DNA from: Stereocaulon alpinum
Taxonomy: Eukaryota; Ascomycota; Lecanoromycetes; Lecanorales; Stereocaulaceae
Assembly: GCA_018257865.1 (NCBI GenBank)
Contig: JAEUBA010000015.1
Coordinates: 186,001 to 250,000, forward strand
Length of the DNA stretch: 64,000 nt
Reading direction: 5' to 3'
Shown here: one piece after another, positions 34,233 to 43,969 of the stretch
Layout: each line of letters begins with the position of its first letter
Position numbering within the stretch: position 1 is the first letter of the stretch
Position numbers and translations under genes: made by a program
Notes under the pieces: model-generated
Seen by the model: the letters and a program-made list of their open reading frames with translations, nothing else
What the model was told of the DNA's origin: nothing
The model's database searches: none

Positions 34233-34894
34233 ATGACCACTTCGCACGTCGATCCAGGCAGGGACGAGCATGCGCAGGAGGAGGTCCCTTGGCACCATGC
34301 GTACCCTCCTCCAAAGATGACTGCGTTGGGGATATCGTGCTCAGACCTGCGAGACTGGATGCTCGGAGGCAGAGAAGCTGGCAGGGATTTTGTACTCATT
34401 GATCTTCGCCGCAATGACCATGCGGTACCCTGCGACTCATCTCCAAGGCCGACTGGCTTCTTCATGAGGTGGACGCTGAAATATATGACAGGGCGGTGCG
34501 ATCAAAGGGTCGATCAACCTCCCCGCCCAGAGCTTATACCCTTCCATTCCTATATTATACAGACTCTTCTCTGCGGCGAAGATTAAGCACGTGATTTGGT
34601 TCTGCTGTAAGTTTTTGTTCAAAGCAGCACCTCCTGTAAAATATATCCATGGATTGCCGATGGGACCTTACTTTCAATGAAAAGTGAACATTTTAAGCTG
34701 ATTCTCCAGCGTCTTCGAGAGGACGTGGCCCTCGCGCGGCAGGATGGTTTGCAGACTTTTTGCAAGACAAAAAGGACACAAGCATGGAAAGCCGGGTGCT
34801 AGAAGGAGGTATCAAGGGTTGGGTAGCAGAAGGTGGAAAGTATATAGAGATGATGGAAGGGTTCGAACCGGCGGTATGGAGCCAGGGCGATTAG
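34233..34894 (+). CDS. arsenate reductase / rhodanese (CDC25-like) domain protein
   Basis: Three exons, 34233-34424, 34492-34606 and 34710-34894, give 163 residues. The spliced protein is a single rhodanese fold of the Acr2/Ych1/CDC25 class. It shows DLRDWMLGGREAGRDFVLID, LRRNDHAGGAIKGSINLPAQ, LYPSIPILYRLFSAAKIKHV, and a catalytic loop beginning WFCSSSRGRGPRAAGWFADF. The loop Cys is present. The GGAIKGSINLPAQSLYP block is diagnostic of fungal arsenate-reductase-like proteins. These enzymes reduce arsenate using glutathione/glutaredoxin, or act as Cys-based phosphatases; which one is not decidable from the sequence. The family ending LEGGIKGWVAEGGKYIEMM is complete (stop TAG 34892-34894). The gene is not visible as any single long open frame. 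I chose ATG 34233 because the N-terminal Pro-rich lead (EVPWHHAYPPPK) directly precedes the domain. No arsenite exporter or regulator is nearby. Confidence 0.85.
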
Positions 34895-36176
34895 ATGTCA
34901 CCGCCACATAGAATGCTTTTGGCATCACTCTCTGTTTGACGCCCCTCGAAACCCGTCGGTATACGAACAACAAGATCCCTCTACGCCAACTCCATACTTC
35001 GCTTTCATCTTCCAACTTGTCGTGTCCCCATTAATCTCAGCCAATGGGCCCGTAATGATCATCCATCAATTCATAACCTCCGTAGTGAAATGAGTACCAT
35101 CACTGCAGATCATCGCCCTCTTTTTAACGGCGTGTTAATATACACGCAACCGTAGCAAGTTCCACAACATAAGGCCCATTAGCTTCATAGCTAGAACCCA
35201 ATGCATCAAGAATCTCGCGCTTCTCGTTCTAGGCAGAATTTTCGTCCCCATGCTCCGCAACCAGGTTTAATGGGGCGAGGTCGGAAGTTGCGGTGTCCTT
35301 TTATTGTTGGGGGATAATGATGTTGACTTGCCAAGGATTTGTATCCCTGCCCGTAACGCCAAAAGGACAGATGAATTGTAATAAGAGATGTGTATAGACT
35401 TGGAAGAGAGACCTGCCATGATAACGAAGTGTAGTAATTTACTTCGAAACCAGAGTATTGCACCCTAATTGGTTGACTCTTCTCCTTCAAGCTACCTTTC
35501 CAAGGAAGAACAGGACGATGAGAATGCCGTATTTCTCATTAGGGCTGTTCTATCAGTATACTACACGCTATGTTGGTGGGCTGAGGGGTCTTTGAGACCT
35601 GTGTTGATTCCAATCTCCGACAGACAGACGTCAAAAGGTTTGGTGCTCCAAACCGTAAGCACATTTGGTAGAAGAGTTCACCCCCCAACCGATCACCCTG
35701 CCCAACCGATCAGCCCTATAGGGCTGAGGGTTCAAAAGGTCGATTTCTAAAGGTAGAAAAGTGTTCAGACCTCAGCCCTATGGGGCTGATCGGTTGGGTA
35801 GGGTGATCGATTGGGGGGTGAACTCTTCATATAACTCTGTTCTTGGCTTACCGCTTCCCATGCTCAAACATATGGACATTCCCTACTTCGATCTTGGACG
35901 GCGAAAGCAAAGGATATCGAAACAGGCCTAGACTGAAGCTTCAGTTCGGGAACGTTGTCAAGAACACCGAAGCTAGCCTAGCACATATCCTGAAATCCTT
36001 GAGCAGGCCCAGCGTCTTCGAGTGGACTTATCGAATCTGCACTCTCCGTCATCTACCACATTGCGAATATCATTATGTTTCTTTATCTCCTTGTATCGGC
36101 TGCCCGAGCATCGTATGCTCCAATCCTCTACCTCTGAAGATAGTTTATCGAGTAATTTAATACGCCCACATCACTA
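34895..36176. other. intergenic region carrying a foldback element
   Basis: About 1.3 kb. It contains the inverted repeat at 35671-35828, described separately. Other open frames here (for example 35469-35750) overlap that element or are featureless. Confidence 0.5.
35671..35828. repeat. foldback inverted-repeat element (MITE-like)
   Basis: Left arm 35671-35729 and right arm 35770-35828, 59 bases each, differ at only about three positions when one is reverse-complemented. A 40-base loop separates them, giving a 158-base hairpin. The arms start GAAGAGTTCACCCCCCAA and end near GCCCTATAGGGCTGAGG. No clear target-site duplication is visible. The short size, near-perfect arms and lack of coding capacity fit a non-autonomous DNA element or a relic. 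Confidence 0.8.
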
Positions 36177-37007
36177 ATGTCTACCCCTCCATTGGCATGT
36201 CTTCCAGGAGAGATGATGGTCCTCATCTTCAAGTCTCTAGACAGCTTTTCTAGTGTTGCGGCCCTTTGCCGGATTTCACGAGTCTTCTACGACATTTGGC
36301 GACTCAATGCTCGCTGCATCTGCCATGCAATTGTGGGATCAGACGCTGTTGAGTTAGCCAAACTTCAGGAGATTATTGCAGAGTCTGACAGAGAGCTTCC
36401 TCTGGCTGACCCTTCACCTGATGGCTTCAGAACTTTCCATGAGAAGGTGATCAGTGACGCAACTATCCTCGCCACCAATGATCGTCATGTTCGACTGGCG
36501 GGCAAGCTTTGGGAGAAAGAGGTTACCCTCCTATGCACGCAGTGGGGAGCGCGCAAAATGATCTTCTCTGGAAAGGAGCGAATACGTTTTCAGCGCGCTT
36601 ACTATCGCTTTTGGGTACTCATTGCCTCGCATTACGCCTCACAATCAGTGACTAAACGCGTAAGGGCAATGACGCTAAGAGACTTTGAAGGCGTACGCCA
36701 AGTAGCTGACTGGATGCAATTTGGTTTCTCCTGGGATGCTCTCGTCCAACTTGACATTGTTACCGCGCAAACAAACGCTAATACGGGCATAGAGAACCAT
36801 CAGAGTGGTTATCTTCTCATGAACGGGGACTGGCGTATCGTATGTGGGAAGATTGACCATGAACGGCGTGTGAGGTGGTTGGATCGCTTGGTGGACCATG
36901 AGATACTTGCGTTGGACATCGGGTTCCCTAGAGATGTGCCTCTCTTGGTCTGGAATTTTTTCGATGAAACGCAACAATACTTGGACCTAATTCCGGAAAT
37001 CTTTTGA
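36177..37007 (+). CDS. F-box-like protein of unknown function
   Basis: Intronless, 276 residues. The N-terminal 40 residues fit a degenerate F-box (LACLPGEMMVLIFKSLDSFS then SVAALCRISRVFYDI), with the Leu-Pro and the hydrophobic spacing usual for SKP1 binding. The remainder is helical and aromatic-rich (FQRAYYRFWVLIASHYASQS; WRIVCGKIDHERRVRWLDRL) without repeat units that I can name. If it binds SKP1 it would be a substrate adaptor for an SCF ubiquitin ligase. This kind of divergent, single-exon F-box protein is expanded in filamentous ascomycetes. The stop is followed by a gene-poor kilobase. F-box identity is likely but rests on a short motif. Confidence 0.72.
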   Translation: MSTPPLACLPGEMMVLIFKSLDSFSSVAALCRISRVFYDIWRLNARCICHAIVGSDAVELAKLQEIIAESDRELPLADPSPDGFRTFHEKVISDATILATNDRHVRLAGKLWEKEVTLLCTQWGARKMIFSGKERIRFQRAYYRFWVLIASHYASQSVTKRVRAMTLRDFEGVRQVADWMQFGFSWDALVQLDIVTAQTNANTGIENHQSGYLLMNGDWRIVCGKIDHERRVRWLDRLVDHEILALDIGFPRDVPLLVWNFFDETQQYLDLIPEIF

Positions 37008-38176
37008 GGTAGGTACAAAAGCTCGCCCACCACAGGATTGCGAAAGCCTGTAAGCACAGCTGAGCATAGGGGGCCCGTGTCAAGATCCCCGTCTCCAAGG
37101 TGGGATGGAGCACTTCTCGAGAGCTCAAGTTTGCCAAGATCGCACGAGGAATCTCTTTGCCAGCTTGCACATTGATCTGCTTACAACATTTAAAAGCTGT
37201 CCATTCGAATCAACGAATTCTTCGATAACGTGTTTCAACATCTTGGGTCAAATTACGGATATTCCCCATCCACTTTTCATCCGAAAGGTCTTCAGTCTTG
37301 GCCTAGAACCCTCGGGCTTTAGCTTCGGCTCAGATGGTACTCGCCACGAGGATGGCCACCCTCACAGTAAGAGATCTGCATATGTCCGCATCAGAGACTT
37401 TCCCTCGAAAGATTCCATGAGATTGCCAAACTCCCGAATATCCGCGCTACGCCCCACCTCGACGCGCTGATGAAGCTCTCACCACTCATCATGACGAACT
37501 TCCAGAAGGCAGCTTGTTCCGGCTTTGTTCTACGATCCTACGATCGAGACATGAGCGTCCGCCATATTGAACAATCTTTCCTTCAACACATCCGTCGACG
37601 ATTTCGATCAACGACCCGGCTTTGCTCTTAGCCATCAATGGAACACAATCTCTTATCATGTTCATCAGGTGCCTTAGTCAAAGGAATCCCGACGATGATC
37701 CTGTTCGTTGAGACAGTGCGCTCTCCCAGAAAAGGAGACTCTGCTGCCCAGGATTTACCTCTGTCTCTGGCAGTCTGGTTGTGCTCGATACTGGCGGCTC
37801 TCATCTTGTGATGTTATGTAGATAACGAGATAAGATGTACGAGACCTCAATTTGCTCAGGATCATGATCTGAAACTTATTCTCCACTCTTATTGGCTCGT
37901 CCACAAACCAGTTTTTGCGGTTGGAATGGGAAAAATATCCTGATGCTAAACAATCACGAAAGTCCTCACTGTATGAGCCGCCAAGTATCTTCACCACGCT
38001 ACCAACCCCTTACTGGAGTCTAACTCCTTCGATCGATCAATTGTTATGTCCGTCTTCCACTACTTACAAATTCCCTTATGATGAACTTTATATCTTTCTA
38101 AGCGCCTCAAGTACCATCCACAACGATAGCCCCAACGAAAGTACCCATGAAAAACATTCCACCCAAACACCCCTCC
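37008..38176. other. gene-poor region, about 1.2 kb
   Basis: Between the F-box-like stop and the HET gene stop. Open frames in the first half (37105-37470 plus; 36928-37170 minus) have no domain features. They may be decayed coding sequence but I cannot support it. Confidence 0.4.
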
Positions 38177-40187
38177 TCAAACAATACTAACGACCATCTC
38201 CCTCAACCCCTCTCTCCACCTCCTCACCCTATCCGGAGTAGCATATTCCTGAAACGACACCTGACCAGCCGTGAAGCTCCCAACCCGCTGATACTCCACC
38301 CTCTCCTCCTCATTCATAACAGGGTCACCAGTCGGCACCAAAATCAATCCCTCATGCCTGACGAACATCTGAAGTTTATCGCGCCCATGCCAAGTGCAGA
38401 CAATGAGTAGTATCATCCCCTGATCCTTCCAATATTGTTTTCTCCGATAAGCATCTTTGTCATCGATGTAGGTTTCCATTTCATCACTGGGTCCACTGTC
38501 GAAAAGTCCTCCTCTGGTAGGCGAGAACACCAACCCCTTGATATCAAGCCGCCCTCCGATAACTCGGCCCGTCCCATCCCCTTCCTTTCTGCGTACGTAG
38601 ATACCCAGTACCTTGACGTTCGCTTTCAGCGGTTCCGTGCTAGGATACGGAAACGTAACCTCCCCATCAACGCTCGCCCATGACCATGTCGGTGCCCGAT
38701 ACCCGAGTGGTCTACAGGACGGTGTCCCATCCACCTGCTTCCCACGTGAGACACGCCACAGCAGCAATCTAGGCAAGTCCTGTCGCCACAGCCCGGCGAA
38801 ATACTCATCGTTCAGAAGCCGCTGCACCGTACCCGCAACGCCATTGATTGCAATCAACTTATCCTCCGCCTTTGTCAGCAGCGATCTTGTGTACCGTTCT
38901 ACGATGAACTTCCAGTCGTCATAGCTGTCACTAATGCGCATCTGGTCCGGTAATTTCGGCTGTTCGGTTTCATCATAGAGTAACTGGCCCCCAAGAACCT
39001 CGTCACGGAAGGAATCGTAGGTTGTGTCGAACCTTGGGGGTAATCCGATAGGGTAACCTTCACAAGCTTTGAGCTGGTTGCATTCCAAGAAAATTTGATC
39101 ATGTCCGAAATGCAAGGTACGAGGGGCTAACAGTCTTTCTTGCAAGACCCAGGCACGACAGCACAGAGGACTTTGCTCTGTTCCAAGCCAAAAGATGTCA
39201 GTGTCGACAAGGTGATGAGTCTCACTATTTCCAAGCCAAGCTGGTATCACGCTGGTAGATTCAACCAGTCCGGGGTTTCGAGATACGAAGAGACCGCCAT
39301 GGCTGTTCGATGAGGCTGTAGCTGCGATGTTGACAAAGGAGTTCATGTACACTTTTCCCATCAGTGCGGCTTCCCGTTACCAGTCTGCTTTGTCGTTCTG
39401 GACAATGCATAGGGCGTCGATCCAGATGTACCTCATACTGAACCTGTGCGCAAGTGTGATGGCGTCTTGAAACGTAGTTGGCAACGCATCGAACTCAATA
39501 CGCCGTCGAAGTTTATCAATGTTAGCAGTGGTAAGCTGACATGGATGTGGAGGTGCTCCCCAACAATGACTGAGGGTCAGGTAAAGCAATCTTGTTGTCG
39601 ACTCACCAGACACATGTAGTCTCGGATCCGGCCATGGTGTCCCGGTGCTAGTTTTTCGCTCACCAACATCAATCAAGCGAGTAGGATTGAAGGTTCCGCG
39701 GTTTCCACGCAGCCGCCTATTGCAGTCATGTTTCAGGAAACAGAACTTGACCCAGGTATCGGCTTGCTTCATGCTTTGCTCAGATCCAGTAGACGTAGAG
39801 ACATGTTTAACGTCGAATAAATGTTCAGCTCCTGAACAAGGATCAGTAGACTATGCCTTCGAAATAAGCAACAAGCCTACCAGTTGTAGGTAGTAGTGTA
39901 AAACTGCAGAAGACCCTTCGGTCATAATAGAGATCGAGCTTCCAGCAGCCATCATCGACATCCTCTGTAAGCGTATAGGCGCTAAAGCTATCGAACCGAT
40001 CATAGACCCTTTTTTCTTGCACTGATATCCCGTCTTCTGAGAGTTTTGACCACAAAGTCAAACATATAGTGCAATTCTCATCTTTGGACTTCACAAGGCT
40101 CTCAACATTAGCATGGTGAACTTGCTTTTCCTGATCATCCGGCGTCTTTGTGCTTGCAAAGATGTCACTGCAAATGGTGCAAAGCAT
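38177..40187 (-). pseudogene. heterokaryon incompatibility (HET) domain gene with in-frame stop
   Basis: Two exons, 40187-39881 and 39831-38177 (49-base intron), read as 653 codons in one frame, interrupted by a TAA at 39379-39377 (codon 254). HET landmarks are all present: LYLTLSHCWGAPPHP, FQDAITLAHRFSMRYIWIDA, LCIVQNDKADW, then after the stop REAALMGKVYMNSFVNIAAT, SHGGLF, a CRAWVLQERLLAPRTLHFG segment and the C-terminal tail. The family motif reads DWQREAALM at this spot, so TAA replaces CAA: a C-to-T change in a CpA context. The rest of the frame is intact after it. Upstream is a Cys-containing N-terminal region (LCTICSDIFAS). It could be a null allele, a pseudogene or a sequencing error. 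A splice that removes the stop would delete the conserved KVYMNS block. HET proteins trigger cell death when incompatible strains fuse. Confidence 0.85.
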
Positions 40188-41291
40188 GGTATATGGTAAA
40201 AATCGCTGCTCTGCAATGTAGTGATGAGGCGAAAGTGATTGTGACAGAGCATTCGAGTTGTATCTGTGGCAAAGGTCCGAGGATCTACTGAAGCTTCCAA
40301 TTTGACTCACCCCCACTTATGCAGGCGAAGCTCTAGCGGTTGATCAGAGAATTCCGGATTTGAGTAAATGGCATTTGATAACATAAAGCGATGGGCGACG
40401 TGATGACCAACAAATCGTTGGTCTTCCACTGACAGTCGTAGCTGGAAGACACATTACCGACTGGAGGTGAATAAGTAAATACGGGAATGGCAAGAGGACT
40501 GCGCGGACCTGCTGTGTTTGTAAAGCTTGACGCCGTACCTCCTGCCAATCCGGGAACGAAAGACAGCGCGTCTTCTTAATCACCTGCTACGTCTAATTGA
40601 TTGTTCACATGGACGCTGGCCACCTGTCATCAAGGAATGTCTTTTCGTGCGAACATGCTTTAGCAGCTGGGGCATCGGGAGCCGTAGGAGTGCAGTGTAT
40701 CTCGTTTCAGGGGCTGAATCTTGGTGCCTGGGAGTCGCAACTTTCGCGCTGTCAATCCTTGACAGCGCAATGTGATACAAATATTGTTGAAGGTCCGATT
40801 ATCGTTCTTTAGAAACCCTACAAGAAATCCGGAATCAGAGAAGGTTGAATCTCATGATCTTTTCTTGTATGTGTAATCTTAGAAACCAGCACGTCTCGAA
40901 CCTTCTTTGCCGAATTTCGTAGCAAGCAAATACACTTCATATGTTCAGCATAACACGTCCAGTGCTCGTTACCCAAGGTCCACCACCGTACGCTTGGGAG
41001 TATCTCCTGTTATCAATATTTCCATTACGACAAAAAATTAGTCTGAGATCAAGACAACCTCTAGCAACAACAGTGCTGGACAGCGACATTGTGTTCCTAT
41101 GCTGTCGGGAGACTATCCCAGAAACATGCCGCTTGGCCTTTCGTTGTGGGAATGAGGCATCTACAGGACATGGGGTCTACTGAGCTAAAGCCTTTCCTTG
41201 ACTTGTGTCCATATATCATTAACCAGCCATGAATGCCAATGAGGTGGAGAAGAGTGTATAATATCCGAAACATGACACACATATCCAGTCC
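40188..41291. other. intergenic region, no gene seen
   Basis: About 1.1 kb upstream of the HET gene and downstream of the membrane-protein gene. It contains many short open frames, including one with a Ser/Thr/Pro stretch (40333-40548), that I cannot connect into a gene. Confidence 0.4.
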
Positions 41292-42823
41292 TTAATGGGA
41301 AGAGCCGCCAACCATGACCCCTAGAAGAACCCAATCATTAGCTATCTATGTTTGACCGCAAACTTCCGGCTAGACGTATGACGTTGCATGTTAAACTTAC
41401 CAAAAACAGCAAAGACGCTCCAAACAGTAGTGAGGTGTATCAGATCAGGTGGACAATAGCTGTGATCACATAGTCAGCGATACCTTCTTATGCCTCGTCG
41501 AGAATGGCTTTCTAACCGATCCCCAGCAAGCCCAATGAAGCCTGCCCAAAAGAGCCATTGGCCAATTAATGGCAAGATCATAGTAATAGTGAAGCAAACA
41601 CCAAAGATAATAACGTCATTTGACCCTTCCTTTTTGCTTGAGCACCACGTGTAGCAGACAAGGAACAGCCAAACGACAAGCGCGAAGGCAATGGTAATGA
41701 GCCAGAGTAGAACCCCGGCATACATCATCTTCGCGTCGTGGGCACCTGGTATCCCGTCAAGGTGTCCTATCCTCAGATAGCCTAGCATAGCAGCCCAATG
41801 TGCCGTTCTGCCGATGTAGAATGAGGCCATGGTCTGTAGGATTCCCTCCGCAATGGTACAACTGGCTCCCAACGAAGTGTAGTAAGAGTTCTCCGCGCCA
41901 ACCGCTGCCAGGAGTGCTCCCGTCCAAGCCAAACGAGGACGAGCGCACCAGAGGAGGACAAGATCGCTAGTTGAGATGCCATGGAAGCCAAGGGTATGCT
42001 TAATGAGTGTTGCGTTTATCGCGTTACCTCCAATAGAAAGAGCAGCGGAGGCGGCACCGCTTAACCACCACCAGCTTGTCGATGACTCTTTTGATCCACA
42101 CATCGCGCATGTAAGCCATTTCACGACAGAGCGGTGACCGAGAATGAGTGATGCGATAAGGGTGACCGCGTTGACAATGGCGAAAGATCCAAGTTGGGCC
42201 AGTTTTGTAGGACATTTGTAGGTAGTCGTCGCGTTAGGAATGCCCGTAGAATTGTACTCAACCGTCCATTGCCAGGCGAAAAGGCTGTTATGGGCTGATG
42301 TTTCGAGGTCTTCGTAGTCCATCCACATAGACTTGTATTCTTCTACCGTGACGTTCAGCGGAGACTGGAAAAAACTAGGTGAGGAGTCGGGTGTTCTCGA
42401 CGGGCTCTTGCAGGTCTCTTCAGTAGCAAGGTTCGGACCAAAGCAATACTTGTCCAATATCCAACGAACGAAGAGTGAGGCGTCTGAGTTATGTCGGCAC
42501 AACGAAGGGCATGGCGTCTCTGCCACGGCTCGGCAAAAGCAGCCTTGAGGGTTGGCTTCCAATCCACAGGTCGAAATTGAAGAGTTTAACGCTTCGCAGG
42601 GGATGTAATCATGGCTATACACACACTTCGGTGCTCCAGTAGATTTCCAATAGTCGTCGAAGCTCTGAGAAACGTCATCGGAGACGTGTCCAAAGTAGTT
42701 CGTAAAAAGCAAGTCTGTCTGGCAATTCTGGAGTAATGTGGGGCTGCCAGATAGTGCAATGGACTGAGCAGACAAAGTTGGTATTAGCAACGAGAGCCAT
42801 AGTGAGTAAATAGAATAATTCAT
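41292..42823 (-). CDS. multi-pass membrane protein with Cys-rich ectodomain
   Basis: Three exons, 42823-41517, 41459-41401 and 41320-41292 (57- and 80-base introns), give 464 residues. A signal peptide (MNYSIYSLWLSLLIPTLSA) is followed by an extracellular region of about 180 residues with at least ten Cys (TCGLEANPQGCFCRAV and CPSLCRH among them) and NxS/T sites. Then come about seven hydrophobic helices (for example LGSFAIVNAVTLIASLILGH and LLWLITIAFALVVWLFLVCY). The two short last exons complete a tail (YCPPDLIHLTTVWSVFAVF then GVMVGGSSH) that is typical of a fungal family of uncharacterised integral membrane proteins. The Cys-rich N-terminus recalls the ectodomain of fungal receptors of the PTH11 type, but the CFEM pattern is not clear. 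I do not recognise a specific function. Confidence 0.78.
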
Positions 42824-43969
42824 CTGATTAGAGTGTTAGTACTCCTCTATTGCAACAAAGTCCCAGTTATTTAGTCAACAATTTGGAACAAACGCTCAGA
42901 ACTTGGTTCGGTGTGCGACAGACGAAGAGAATAGCAAGTGGCTTTTCTCATGGTCGCAGCCATTTGTATATACGAAATTGTTAGCCTCCAGCCTTGTGTA
43001 TTTGGCGATGGAGGACTTGTGGCCAAGTGTGGCTGAGTATGATGGACAGCGGATGTGACTCCGTAGGCTCTGCTCGTTAAGAACGAGATTGAAGCTTCAA
43101 GGGGCATTCTTCTGGATCCAGAACGCCTTGGCTGCGTCATCATGCAGCAGGAGCTGAATTTAGTAACGGGCGCATTTGGAGAATTTGTTTTTGTCAGGGC
43201 CTGAAATGGACAGCGATCATACCTGAGCATATTCAGCCCCCACCCTGAAGCTACCTATCCCTTACGGGTTGGTTTAGAGTAGGGGCCGCTCACCTGAATT
43301 AGCCATCCATCAAAATATTGAATATGCAGGCTCGCTCTGGCAACCAAGGGTGCAAAGGGTCGTAGGCGGACATGTCACAAGATTGATCGGAGCATATATG
43401 AGGTTTCTAGGCTTGTCAGCAGATATCTGAGATGAAACTTGCAAACTGTAACATCTTCATTGCGCCACAAGGGGCGCTCTCAAAGCCAGTTTTCGTCTCG
43501 TTTTGCCAGCAGGTATACGCGTTAACCGGCCTCGTTGGGCGGGATTCCGCGCTGGGACAGCCACAATAATAAATATCTGGACGCTAAGAATTTCTTAGTG
43601 TCGTGTGGCACATCCGTTAACCGGTGGATAGAGGTAAGCTCTCTGAAAATGAAATGGACGAGTATGCGAGGAGGTCCTGCTCTTAGCGAGTGGCTTGGCG
43701 AAGGGCTGAACGCTATAGGACTTCTAGCCTGACAGTTCAGGGCAGGCACAACCGGAACGGAGGGAGCAGTCACGACACACCTGATAAATGTGGTTGAGGC
43801 AGTGCGAGCAAGAAAGACTGACAGGATAGAAGTGCTCTAGAACTTGAACACAGCAATAAGCTTCTAGTGGGGTCTCAGACCCTTAGGACATATGCCCTGT
43901 GGGTATCAGGCACTGTTCCTCTATGAGCAGCCAGCCAACTCCACCCATCCAAACACCAGTTTCTTTCTT
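42824..43969. other. intergenic region, no gene seen
   Basis: About 1.1 kb. Open frames on the minus strand (43230-42871, 43773-43522) have no supportable family. In another frame near 43110-43170 a short HDDAAKAFWIQ segment looks protein-like, possibly a decayed exon. Confidence 0.4.

Noticed and set aside
34850..34885. GGTTCGAACC-type sequence resembling a tRNA B box
   Set aside because: It is inside the coding last exon of the arsenate-reductase-like gene. The T-stem does not pair, and no A box or acceptor stem is found at the right distance.
35671..35828. Possible CRISPR-like repeat or rRNA/tRNA hairpin
   Set aside because: Only one inverted pair is present. There is no direct repeat array with spacers and no RNA-gene signature; a foldback element explains it better.
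36928..37470. Frames on both strands downstream of the F-box-like gene
   Set aside because: I could not build a spliced gene with family features; they may be random or decayed.
39377..39379. Selenocysteine or programmed read-through at the HET stop
   Set aside because: The codon is TAA, not TGA. No downstream read-through context is visible, and loss of function fits better.
42871..43230. 119-codon minus-strand frame upstream of the membrane-protein gene
   Set aside because: No family features in this frame. A short protein-like stretch in another frame was too weak to annotate.
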